Source: Rhodovarius crocodyli (lineage in GTDB: Bacteria > Pseudomonadota > Alphaproteobacteria > Acetobacterales > Acetobacteraceae). From it: a stretch of 64,000 bases of DNA. The position numbers and the translations under genes are program-made. Under the pieces are notes generated by a model. It was not told the DNA's origin, did not search any database, and saw only the letters and a program-made list of their open reading frames with translations. Below, piece after piece: positions 47,688-56,050 of this stretch. Location of the stretch: assembly GCF_004005855.1 (NCBI RefSeq), contig NZ_SACL01000004.1:124001-188000 (forward strand), in the 5' to 3' direction. Positions within the stretch are counted from its first letter, which is position 1. Each line of letters opens with the position of its first letter.

Positions 47688-48427
47688 TTGCGGTCTCCGA
47701 AATAGATCGCGGCCAGCTTGGGGTCGCGCATGATGGCCTGGGGCTCGCCCTCGGCCAGCACCTCGCCCCGGTCGAGGAAGGCGATGCGGTCGGCCAGCGC
47801 CATCACCACGTCCAGATTGTGCTCGATCAGGCAGATCGCGACACCCTGGGCGCGCGCTGCCTTCAGCAGATCCTGGAAGCGCGTGCGGGAGGAAAGGTCG
47901 AGGCCCGAGGCCGGCTCGTCCAGCAGCCAAACATTGGCCTCGGCGGCCAGGATGCGGGCCATCGAGAGGAACTTGCGCTCCGCATAGGCCAGGTCCACGG
48001 CGCGGGCGTCGGCCACCCCGGCGATGCCCGCGGCCTCCATGGCCGCTTCCGCCCGGGCCAGGCGCGCGGCGCGGGAGGCGGCGCCGCCCGGCTGCCAGAA
48101 CCAGCCCGAGGGCTCGGTCGCCGCCAGCACATTGTCCCGCACGGTCATGTGCTGGAACAGGCGCAGGTCCTGGAAGCTGCGCGCGACACCGGCACGCGCC
48201 ACCTGCCACGGCTTGAGGCCCATGATGGGCTTGCCGTGCAGGCTGGCCTGGCCCGCATCCGCGCGCAGATTGCCGGTGATGAGGTTGAACACGGTGGTCT
48301 TGCCGGCGCCGTTCGGGCCGACAAGGGCCGTCACCTGCCCGGCCGGCAGGGACAGCGACACACCCTTCACCGCCTGCACGCCGCCGAAGCTGCGGGCCAG
48401 GCCCTGGCAGGTCAATGCGATGCTCAT
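47684..48427 (-). CDS. Branched-chain-amino-acid-type ABC transporter ATPase (LivG-like)
   Basis: A 247-residue ATPase: Walker A GPNGAGKTTVFNLITG, LivG-type ARSFQDLRLFQHMTVRDNVLAA, Walker B VWLLDEPASGLD. The signature is degenerate: DLAYAERKFLSMARILA replaces the normal LSxGQ (LAYAERK), seen in some LivG variants. It overlaps the LivM-like gene stop by four bases. Confidence 0.9.
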   Translation of the reverse strand: MSIALTCQGLARSFGGVQAVKGVSLSLPAGQVTALVGPNGAGKTTVFNLITGNLRADAGQASLHGKPIMGLKPWQVARAGVARSFQDLRLFQHMTVRDNVLAATEPSGWFWQPGGAASRAARLARAEAAMEAAGIAGVADARAVDLAYAERKFLSMARILAAEANVWLLDEPASGLDLSSRTRFQDLLKAARAQGVAICLIEHNLDVVMALADRIAFLDRGEVLAEGEPQAIMRDPKLAAIYFGDRK

Positions 48428-49299
48428 GCCTCGCTCCTGCCGCGCTTCTGGTCACCCAGCAGGCCCGCAGGCCTGAAGATCATGAGCAGCGCCATCGCCC
48501 CCCCGTAGATGATCTGCTGCACCGACCCGATGTCGGTGGGTGGGATGAAGGTGATGAAGGAGAGAGCGGCCGGCAGCGACAGCAGCAGCACCGCGCCCAG
48601 GATGGGGCCGAGCAGCGTGCCCGTGCCGCCCACGATCAGCATGGCCATGATCAGGACCGACTGTTCGAGGGTGAAGCTCTCCACATTTACGAAGGACAGG
48701 TGCAGGGCGAACAGCGCGCCCGCCACACCGGCACCCGCGGCGGAGAAGGCCACCGCCAGCGCCTTGGCCACCGCGACATTCTTGCCCAGCGCCTCGGCGG
48801 CGCTTTCCGCATCGCGGATGGCACCGAGCGTGCGGCCGAAGCTGCCCCGCTGCATGGCCGCCATCAGCAGCAGGAACACCACCAGCGCCACGAGCGCGAG
48901 CGGCAGCACGGGCACCACCACGCCGAAGATGCGCGGCTGCGGAATGCCCACAAGACCGCCCATGCCGCCGGTCAGGCCCTTGGCCTCGGTGAACAGCGTC
49001 ACGGCCATCATCTGCAGGCCGAGCGAGGCCGCGACGAAGTATTCGCCGCGCACGCGCAAGGCCGGCAGCGCGAGGCACAGCGACAGGCCGCCCGCGACCA
49101 CGGCGGCCGCCAGGCAGGCCAGGAACGGGTCAGGCACCAGCAGCAGTGCCACCTGCGCGCCGGAATAGGCGCCAAGCCCCATGAACACGGCATGGGCCAC
49201 GCTGAAGATGCCGGCCTGGCCGACCATGAAGTTCAGCGTCGCCGCCAGCAGGCCGAAGATCGCGGCCAGCGTCGCGATATTGGAAAGATAAGCGATCAT
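48424..49299 (-). CDS. Branched-chain-amino-acid-type ABC permease (LivM-like)
   Basis: A 291-residue membrane protein with about eight to nine hydrophobic segments. The core TLNFMVGQAGIFSVAHAVFMGLGAYSGAQ and the EAA-like GSFGRTLGAIRDAESAAEALGKNVAVAKALAVAFSAAGAGVAGAL are LivM hallmarks. The ATG at 49299 overlaps the LivH-like stop. Confidence 0.92.
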   Translation of the reverse strand: MIAYLSNIATLAAIFGLLAATLNFMVGQAGIFSVAHAVFMGLGAYSGAQVALLLVPDPFLACLAAAVVAGGLSLCLALPALRVRGEYFVAASLGLQMMAVTLFTEAKGLTGGMGGLVGIPQPRIFGVVVPVLPLALVALVVFLLLMAAMQRGSFGRTLGAIRDAESAAEALGKNVAVAKALAVAFSAAGAGVAGALFALHLSFVNVESFTLEQSVLIMAMLIVGGTGTLLGPILGAVLLLSLPAALSFITFIPPTDIGSVQQIIYGGAMALLMIFRPAGLLGDQKRGRSEA

Positions 49300-50165
49300 C
49301 GGGCCACCGCCGCGCCGAACATGCCCGAGGGGCGGAACAGGATGAAGGCGAACAGCACCATGAAGCTGGCACCCTCGGCCCATTGGGTGTCGAGGAAGAC
49401 GAGCACCACGGATTCGGCGACACCCAGCAGCAGCCCCGCCAGCGCCGCGCCGCGCAGGCTGCCCACGCCGCCCACGATGGTGGCCGCCATGGAGATCAGC
49501 ATCACATGGTTGCCGATCGCCTCGTTGATGCCCGAGGTCATGGCCGTGAGGATCGCGGCCGGGGCGGCGAGCACAGAGCCCAGCGCGAAGGCCAGCACCG
49601 AGAGCTTGCCCGAGGACAGGCCATAGGCCCGCAGCAGATCCGCATTCTGCGCCAGGGCGCGCAGCGCCACGCCGGCGGGATGGCGGGAGAGGAAGATCGT
49701 CAGCGCCAGGAACATCGCCACGGCCGCCACGATGGAAATCCAGAACACGGGCGCGAGGAACAGGTCCGGCATCACCTCGGTGGCGGTGGCCAGCGGGCTG
49801 TCCACATTCGCGAAGCCGCGCCCCGCGATCATGGCGATCACGTTCTGCACCACGATCGAGACACCGAAGGCCGCGACGAACACGGTGAAGAACCCGCCCT
49901 CGTGCCGGCCGATGGGCCGGTAGACCAGGCGTTCCATCGCGATGCCGAAGGCGACGGCCGCGGCCATCGCGGCCAGCACGCCGAGCGCCGGATGCCAGCC
50001 CGCATTCCAGGCGCCGATGAACACATAGCCCGCGAGGGTGAAGGTCGCGCCATGGGCCACATGGAACACCTTGGTCGCGCCGAAGATCAGCGCGAAACCC
50101 GCGGCCGTCAGCGCGTAGAGGGCCCCGTTCTGGAGCCCTCCCAGCAGTAATTGCAGTTCGATCAT
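49296..50165 (-). CDS. Branched-chain-amino-acid-type ABC permease (LivH-like)
   Basis: A 289-residue permease: LLGGLQNGALYALTAAGFALIFGATKVFHVAHGATFTLAGY at the start and the EAA-like region PAGVALRALAQNADLLRAYGLSSGKLSVLAFALGSVLA. It pairs with LivM-like to form the channel. It lies seven bases after the binding-protein gene. Confidence 0.92.
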   Translation of the reverse strand: MIELQLLLGGLQNGALYALTAAGFALIFGATKVFHVAHGATFTLAGYVFIGAWNAGWHPALGVLAAMAAAVAFGIAMERLVYRPIGRHEGGFFTVFVAAFGVSIVVQNVIAMIAGRGFANVDSPLATATEVMPDLFLAPVFWISIVAAVAMFLALTIFLSRHPAGVALRALAQNADLLRAYGLSSGKLSVLAFALGSVLAAPAAILTAMTSGINEAIGNHVMLISMAATIVGGVGSLRGAALAGLLLGVAESVVLVFLDTQWAEGASFMVLFAFILFRPSGMFGAAVAR

Positions 50166-50172
50166 GGGGCGG

Positions 50173-51297
50173 TCAGCCGGCCAGGCGCTGTGCGCGGCCG
50201 CCGCGGTATTCCAGCACCTCGATGGCGGCCATCATGTCGCCCTTGTCGTCGAACTCGCCGGTGCCGCCCACCAGGTCGAAGCGGCGGCGCTGCAGCAGGG
50301 CCGCGCGCATCGTCTCGCCGTTCACCGTGCCGCCCGCCTGCTCGATGCCCTGCGCCAGCAGGCCGAACATGCGCGTCGCGTTGTAGTAGTTGGCGTTGTA
50401 GATGGTGGGCGCGCGGTTGAAGCGCGCCTGGAAGTCGGTCGCGAAACGCTTGGTCAGCTCGTCGCCGCCGGAAAAGTCCATCTTCTGCGCGGTGAAGACC
50501 AGGCCCTCGGCTTCCGGCAGGCTGCGCACGCTGTCCAGGCCCATGGCGGAGTAGCTGCACAGAAGGGTCGAGACGCCATTGTCGCGCAGGCCCTTGATGA
50601 TCTGGGACTGCTGGGCGCCGAAGCTCGCGATGTAGACCGCATCGGGGCGGGCCTGGCGCACGCGGGCCGCCACGGGGCCGAACTGCTGCGCCGTGCGCGG
50701 GATGGAGAAGCTGCCCACCAGCTCCGCCCCGTTGCGCGGCAGCTCGTTGCGCAGCTCGGACAGGATGGCGTCGCCCAGCGGATCATCGACATAGACCAGC
50801 GCGACGCGCTTCACCCGCCGCTCACGCGTCAGGAACGGCAGCAGCGCGCGGGTTTCCAGATGCGCGAGCGGGATGACGTTCCAGAAATAGGGCGACAGGC
50901 CCGACAGGTCGGGGCCCACGGCGCCGCCGTTCACCATCACGGTCTTGGCACGGTCACCGATGGGGGCCACGGCCTTGGAGACGGCGGTGAAGCCCACCAG
51001 CGTCCAGGCGGCATGGTCGACGTTCACCAGCTTCTGCATGCCCACCACGGCCTGCTGCGGCAGGGCCTGGGTGTCCTCGGCCTGCAGGCGGATCGGGCGG
51101 CGCAGCATGCGGTCGGCCTCGATGTGCTGGATGGCCAGCTGCGCGCCGGAGGTGAAGACCGTGCCGTATTCGGCATTGGTGCCCGACATCGGGAAAAGCG
51201 TGCCGATCACATAAGGGTCGCCCGACTGGGCAAAGGAGGGGCGCGCGAACGGGGCGGCGAGCGCCGAGCCCAGCAGCAGGCGGCGGGTGCTGTTCAT
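50173..51297 (-). CDS. Liv-type ABC transporter binding protein
   Basis: A 374-residue periplasmic protein (Peripla_BP_6) with a twin-Arg-like signal (MNSTRRLLLGSALAAPFARPSFAQ). The start of the mature domain is GDPYVIGTLFPMSGTNAEYGTVFTSGAQLAIQHI, followed by LVGFTAVSKAVAPIGDRAKTVMVNGG. It is first in the operon and defines the substrate, likely an amide, amino acid or urea-like compound. A perfect 13-bp palindrome lies just before it. Confidence 0.9.
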   Translation of the reverse strand: MNSTRRLLLGSALAAPFARPSFAQSGDPYVIGTLFPMSGTNAEYGTVFTSGAQLAIQHIEADRMLRRPIRLQAEDTQALPQQAVVGMQKLVNVDHAAWTLVGFTAVSKAVAPIGDRAKTVMVNGGAVGPDLSGLSPYFWNVIPLAHLETRALLPFLTRERRVKRVALVYVDDPLGDAILSELRNELPRNGAELVGSFSIPRTAQQFGPVAARVRQARPDAVYIASFGAQQSQIIKGLRDNGVSTLLCSYSAMGLDSVRSLPEAEGLVFTAQKMDFSGGDELTKRFATDFQARFNRAPTIYNANYYNATRMFGLLAQGIEQAGGTVNGETMRAALLQRRRFDLVGGTGEFDDKGDMMAAIEVLEYRGGRAQRLAG

Positions 51298-51318
51298 GAT
51301 CGTATCCTCGGAACTTAT

Positions 51319-51331
51319 CGTTGTGACAACG
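51319..51331 (-). promoter_or_regulatory. 13-bp palindrome before the Liv-type operon
   Basis: CGTTGTGACAACG, with perfect 6-base arms and a single central base, 22-34 bases before the operon's first ATG. The loop is too small for an RNA hairpin, so a DNA operator (for example for a GntR-type regulator) is the likely reading. A TATGCT on the minus strand just upstream (about 51335-51340) could be the -10. Confidence 0.45.
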
Positions 51332-51360
51332 TTAGCATATCGCCAGGGCGATGCCCAGCA

Positions 51361-52275
51361 TCAGGAATGTTGCAGCCTGTGACCGGGTTCGCGCCACTTC
51401 ATGTCCACCAGCCGCCCGGTGGTCGACAGGGTGATATAGGCCGTCGTCATGTCGGGGCCGCCGAAGCAGATGTTGGTGGGCATCAGGTCCGGCATCTCCT
51501 CGACATGCAGGATCTGCCCGGTGGGCGAGACGGTGGTGATCTCACCCGACACCAGCGTGGCGACGATGATGTTGCCGCTGGCGGCCACCGCCAGCGAATC
51601 CAGGCGCCGGAAGCCCGGGAACTGGCACAGCAGCCGCCCGCCGGCGGGGCTCGGCCAGGGCTCCTTCTTCAGCTTGCCGGGGCCTTCGACATCCCAGGCC
51701 CACAGGCGCCCGGTCTCGGTCTCGGCCACATAGAGCGTCTTGCTGTCCGGGCTCAGCCCGATGCCGTTGGCGCCGCCGGGGATGGGGTGCGCCGCCTCGA
51801 TGATCTGGCTGCCGTCGGTCGCCGCCCAATAGACGCCGCCATGGTCGCGGCCGCGCGCGCGCACCTTGCCCAGGTCACTGAACCAGAAGCCGCCATGCAC
51901 GGGGTCGAACACGATGTCGTTCGGGCCGCACAGCTTGTGGTCGCCGCAACGGTCGTACAGGCGGGTCAGCTCCCCGGTAACCATGTCCAGCACCTCGATG
52001 CGGCCGGTCTCATAGTCGGCGGGCACGCCGTGCGGGCGCAGGCGGTTCGGTTCCTCCAGCCACAGGAAGCCGCCATTGTTGCAGATGTACAGCTTGCCGT
52101 CGGGGCCGAGCGCGATGCCGTTGGGCGCACCCGCGATGGTCGCGAGCGTGGTCTTCACCCCTTCGGGCGAGACGCGGGTAATGCGGCGGCTCTCGATTTC
52201 CACCAGGATGACGGAGCCATCCGCCATCGCCACAGGGCCTTCGGGAAAACGCAGGCCATTTGCCAATTCTCGCAT
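51361..52275 (-). CDS. SMP-30/gluconolactonase-family protein
   Basis: A 304-residue six-bladed propeller lactonase-like protein. Marks: LRFPEGPVAMADGSVILVEI, GAPNGIALGPDGKLYICNNGG, KLCGPNDIVFDPVHGGFWFSD (metal-site Asn-Asp) and GGANGIGLSPDSKTLYVAET. The second of two adjacent ATGs (52275) has the better distance to GGAGG. Members hydrolyse sugar or other lactones with a divalent metal. The gene is divergent from the hydantoinase B gene. Confidence 0.88.
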   Translation of the reverse strand: MRELANGLRFPEGPVAMADGSVILVEIESRRITRVSPEGVKTTLATIAGAPNGIALGPDGKLYICNNGGFLWLEEPNRLRPHGVPADYETGRIEVLDMVTGELTRLYDRCGDHKLCGPNDIVFDPVHGGFWFSDLGKVRARGRDHGGVYWAATDGSQIIEAAHPIPGGANGIGLSPDSKTLYVAETETGRLWAWDVEGPGKLKKEPWPSPAGGRLLCQFPGFRRLDSLAVAASGNIIVATLVSGEITTVSPTGQILHVEEMPDLMPTNICFGGPDMTTAYITLSTTGRLVDMKWREPGHRLQHS

Positions 52276-52353
52276 CATTTCCTCCGTGGTTTTGCCGCAG
52301 CATGACCCCAAGCCCGGGTTGACGCCAAGGGGGGCGGCCCCGACGCTGCCTCC

Positions 52354-53985
52354 ATGGACCCCGTGACCCTTGCCGTGCTCGACAACCGGCTTCGCGCCAT
52401 CGTCGAGGAGATGGGAGAGGCGATGCTTCGCACCTCCTACAGCCAGATCCTCAATTCCTCCCGCGACTTCTCCGTGGCGCTGTGCGGCGCGGACGGGTCG
52501 CTGGTGGCACAGGCCGACCACATCCCGGTGCATGTGGGCGCCCTGCGCTTCGCATCGGAGGCGGTGCTGAAGACTTTTCCGGAGATCCGGGACGGCGACA
52601 TCTTCCTGCTGAATGATCCGTACAACGGCGGCTCGCATTTGCCGGACCTGACGATCATCCTGCCGGTCTTCGCCGAGGGGCAATGCTGCTTCTTCACCGT
52701 GGTGCGCGCGCACATCACCGATGTCGGCGGCGGCACCTATGGCGGCTACAATGCGGGTGCGACCGATATCTGGTCCGAGGGCGTGCGCATCCCGCCGATC
52801 CGCCTGGGCGAGAACGGTGATCTGCGCGCCGATCTGCTGGCCATGGTCTGCGCCAACACGCGTATCCCGCGCGACGTGCGCGGGGATCTGATGGCGATGA
52901 TCGGCTCCGCGCGGCTGGGGGCGGCGCGCATCGCGGAGCTGCTGGCAACCCATGGGCGTGCCTCGCTGCTGGCCACCGTCACCGCCATCCTGGACCTGGC
53001 CGAGAAGCACGCGCGCTCCATCCTGGCGGAATGGCCCGACGGCACCTGGTCCGGCGAGGCAGTGCTGGACGATGACGGTCACGGGCGCGAGAACATCACC
53101 ATCCGCGCCACCTGCACCAAGGCGGGCGACAGCCTGACGGTGGATCTGACGGCCTCGGACGACGAGGCCGTGGGCATCGTCAATTCCAGCTACCCGAACA
53201 TGTATTCGGCCTGCTGCATGGCCTTCGCCTATCTGCTCGATGCGGACCTGTCGAAGAATGAAGGCGCGTTCCGCCCGCTGAAGGTCATCGCGCGGGAGGG
53301 CAGCATCGTCTGGGCGAATGAGGGCCGGCCCGTCACGCTCTGCACCAGCCATTGCTCCAATGAGATCGTGGAAGCCATCATCCGCGCGCTGCAGAATGCA
53401 GCCCCCGACCGCGCCATGGGCGGCTGGGGCCGGCGCTTCCGCGTGGCGATCAAGGGTAAGGACCCGCGCAGCGGCAAGGGTTTCGTCTGGCACCTGTTCC
53501 ATGCGCGCCCCGGCGGCGGCGGCTCCTCGGCGGGCGACGGCTGGAACACGGTGGGCGAATGGCACAGCGCCGGCGGCCTGAAATTCGGCAGCATCGAGCA
53601 GGCCGAGGCCCGCTTTCCGCTGCACTTCGAAAAGCACGAGTTCCGCGCCAATTCCGGCGGTGCGGGCAAGTATCGCGGCGGCCTTGGGGCCGAGTTGAAG
53701 CTGCGCGTGGAAACCGATGGCCCGGCCGTGGGCAACACGGCGGGCGATGGCGCCTTCCATGGCTCGGCCGGTATGCAGGGCGGCGAGGACAGCGCCCCGC
53801 ACCGCTATGTGCTGCACAAGAAGGACGGTTCCGAGCGCCTGCTGCGCAGCAAGGAGGTCTCGATCCCCATCGAGTCCGGGGAGGTTCTGCACCTGCTCTC
53901 GGCGGGTGGCGGCGGCTGGGGCGCGCCCGGCGAACGTTCGGCGGAAGCCAAGAGTAAGGACGCCGAAGAGGGGTACACAGCATGA
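52354..53985 (+). CDS. Hydantoinase B/oxoprolinase-family subunit
   Basis: A 543-residue HyuB-type subunit with the N-terminus MDPVTLAVLDNRLRAIVEEMGEAMLRTSYSQILNSSRDFS and the metal-site-like NDPYNGGSHLPDLTIILPVF. With the HyuA-type subunit downstream it should hydrolyse a five-membered cyclic amide (hydantoin, 5-oxoproline or similar) using ATP. The start has no visible Shine-Dalgarno, but the family N-terminus fits exactly. It overlaps the next gene by ATGA. Confidence 0.92.
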   Translation: MDPVTLAVLDNRLRAIVEEMGEAMLRTSYSQILNSSRDFSVALCGADGSLVAQADHIPVHVGALRFASEAVLKTFPEIRDGDIFLLNDPYNGGSHLPDLTIILPVFAEGQCCFFTVVRAHITDVGGGTYGGYNAGATDIWSEGVRIPPIRLGENGDLRADLLAMVCANTRIPRDVRGDLMAMIGSARLGAARIAELLATHGRASLLATVTAILDLAEKHARSILAEWPDGTWSGEAVLDDDGHGRENITIRATCTKAGDSLTVDLTASDDEAVGIVNSSYPNMYSACCMAFAYLLDADLSKNEGAFRPLKVIAREGSIVWANEGRPVTLCTSHCSNEIVEAIIRALQNAAPDRAMGGWGRRFRVAIKGKDPRSGKGFVWHLFHARPGGGGSSAGDGWNTVGEWHSAGGLKFGSIEQAEARFPLHFEKHEFRANSGGAGKYRGGLGAELKLRVETDGPAVGNTAGDGAFHGSAGMQGGEDSAPHRYVLHKKDGSERLLRSKEVSIPIESGEVLHLLSAGGGGWGAPGERSAEAKSKDAEEGYTA

Positions 53986-56003
53986 GCAAGTGGCGTATCG
54001 GCGTCGATGTCGGCGGCACCTTCACCGATGTGGTGGGTGTCGGCCCCGACGGCCAGGCGCGGCTGGCCAAGGCCGCCAGCACCCCGCATGACCAGAGCGA
54101 AGGCGTGATCCAGGGCCTGCGCAACCTGGCCGAAGCAGCGGGCCTGACGCTGGAGGCCCTGCTGGCGGGCACCGAGCGCATCGTCCACGGCACCACCGTC
54201 GCCACCAACGCGCTGCTGGAACGCAAGGGGGCCAAGGTCGCGATGCTGACGACCGAAGGCCACCGCGACGTGATCGAGATGCGTGAGGGCCTGAAGCCCG
54301 AGCGCTACAACCTGCGCCTGGCCCCGCCCGAACCGCTGGTGCCGCGCAGCCGCCGCTTCGGCGTGAAGGAGCGCCTGCGCGCCGATGGCGCCGTGGAAAC
54401 CGGCCTGGACGAAGCGAGCCTCGCCGCCGCCATCGAGGCCGCGCGCGGCGCCGAGGCGGTGGCGATCTGCTTCCTGCACGCCTGGCGCGACCCCGCGCAT
54501 GAGCAGGCGGCGGCCGAGGCGGTGCGTGCCGCCCTGCCCGGCGTCTTCGTCACCACCAGCGCCGAGGTGCTGCCCGAGATCAAGGAGTTCGAGCGTTTCT
54601 CGACCACGGCGGTGAACGCCTATGTCGGCCCGCCGGTCTCGCGCTATCTCGGGCGCCTCGCGGAAGGGCTGAAGAAGGTGGGCTATGCCGGGCCGGTCTT
54701 CGTCATCCTCTCCCATGGCGGGGTGACGCCGATTGCCGAAGCCGCGCGCCTGGCGGCAGGCACCGCGCTGTCCGGCCCCGCGGGCGGCGTGGCCGCAGCG
54801 GTCGCTTTGGCGCGTGAGGGCATGGCCGGTGACCTCGTAACCTTCGACATGGGCGGGACGTCCACCGACATCGCCCTGGTCGCGGGCGGTGTGGCCAAGC
54901 TGGGGCGTGGGCGCGAAGTGGCCGGGGAGCGCATCGCGCTCGAAAGCCTGGACATCATCACCCTCGGCGCGGGGGGCGGCTCCATCGCCCATGTCGGCGC
55001 GGGCGGCACGCTGCAGGTCGGCCCCGAAAGCGCGGGCGCGCGGCCGGGCCCTGCCTGCTATGGGCGCGGCGGCACGCTGCCCACCGTCACCGACGCCAAC
55101 CTGCTGCTGGGGCATCTGGACCCGGGGAGCTTCCTCGGCGGGGCCCAGCGCCTCGATGTCGAGGCTTCCGAAGCCGCGATGGCACGGCTGGCGGAGCGGC
55201 TGGGCATTTCGATGCGGGAGGCCGCCTGGGGCGTGTATCGCCTGGTCAACGCCCGCATGGCCGATGGCGTGCGGGTGGCCACCGTCCGGCGCGGGGTGGA
55301 CCCGCGCGGGGCGACGCTGCTGTCCTTCGGCGGTGCGGCGGGGCTTCATGCCTCGGCGGTCGCGCGCGACCTCGGCATGGCGCGCTACGCGGTGCCGCTG
55401 TTCGCCGCCGGCCTCTCGGCCTGGGGCATGCTGCGCACGGATCTGCGCTTCGAGGTGACGCGCAGCGTCAACGCCAACCCCGACGCGTCGCTCGCCGCGA
55501 CCTTCGCCGCCCAGGAAGAAGCCGCCCGCGCCCGCATGGCCGAATGGTTCGACGGCGAGATCACGGCCACCCGTTCCGCCGACATGCGCTATGGCGAGCA
55601 GGTGTTTGAGATCGGCGTGAAGCTGGACGGGGTCGACTGGCAGGGTGCGGCCATGCCGGACGCCGTGCGCCAGGCCTTCCATGACCAGCATGAGGCGCTG
55701 TTCACCTATTCCCTGCCGCAGGATGAGGTGGTGCTGGTGAACGCGCGCGTCGCGGCGCTCGGGCGGTTGACCGGCGATGCCGGGCGCTATGTGGCGCCCC
55801 CCATGCTGGCGGCCGAACCGCGCCAGGTGTGGCGCGACGGTGGCTTCGCGGAATGGCCGGTCTATCGCTTCGGTGATCTGGCGGATGGCGCGACCATCCA
55901 GGGGCCGGCCATCCTGGAGAGCCCCACGACCACCATCCTGGTCCAGGCGGGCGACACCGCCACCATGGATGCGCGCGGCTGGCTGATGGCGGAAATAGAC
56001 TAG
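53982..56003 (+). CDS. Hydantoinase A/oxoprolinase-family subunit (ATP-binding)
   Basis: A 673-residue HyuA-type subunit with the actin-like nucleotide-binding start WRIGVDVGGTFTDVVG, HGTTVATNALLERKGAKVAMLTTEGHRDV and a second phosphate loop FDMGGTSTDIALV. It activates the cyclic substrate by phosphorylation before cleavage by the B subunit. A hairpin and a Bug binding-protein gene follow. Confidence 0.93.
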   Translation: MSKWRIGVDVGGTFTDVVGVGPDGQARLAKAASTPHDQSEGVIQGLRNLAEAAGLTLEALLAGTERIVHGTTVATNALLERKGAKVAMLTTEGHRDVIEMREGLKPERYNLRLAPPEPLVPRSRRFGVKERLRADGAVETGLDEASLAAAIEAARGAEAVAICFLHAWRDPAHEQAAAEAVRAALPGVFVTTSAEVLPEIKEFERFSTTAVNAYVGPPVSRYLGRLAEGLKKVGYAGPVFVILSHGGVTPIAEAARLAAGTALSGPAGGVAAAVALAREGMAGDLVTFDMGGTSTDIALVAGGVAKLGRGREVAGERIALESLDIITLGAGGGSIAHVGAGGTLQVGPESAGARPGPACYGRGGTLPTVTDANLLLGHLDPGSFLGGAQRLDVEASEAAMARLAERLGISMREAAWGVYRLVNARMADGVRVATVRRGVDPRGATLLSFGGAAGLHASAVARDLGMARYAVPLFAAGLSAWGMLRTDLRFEVTRSVNANPDASLAATFAAQEEAARARMAEWFDGEITATRSADMRYGEQVFEIGVKLDGVDWQGAAMPDAVRQAFHDQHEALFTYSLPQDEVVLVNARVAALGRLTGDAGRYVAPPMLAAEPRQVWRDGGFAEWPVYRFGDLADGATIQGPAILESPTTTILVQAGDTATMDARGWLMAEID

Positions 56004-56013
56004 CGTTTCATTT

Positions 56014-56038
56014 CCGCCCGCCTCATTCTGGCGGGCGG
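56014..56038 (+). terminator. Stem-loop overlapping the ribosome site of the next gene
   Basis: A perfect 9-bp stem (56014-56022 CCGCCCGCC with 56030-56038 GGCGGGCGG) and a 7-base loop lies 10 bases after the hydantoinase A stop. Its 3' arm runs into the GGAGG that precedes the Bug gene, so it could attenuate transcription or limit translation of that gene. Confidence 0.5.
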
Positions 56039-56050
56039 AGGAACACGTCA

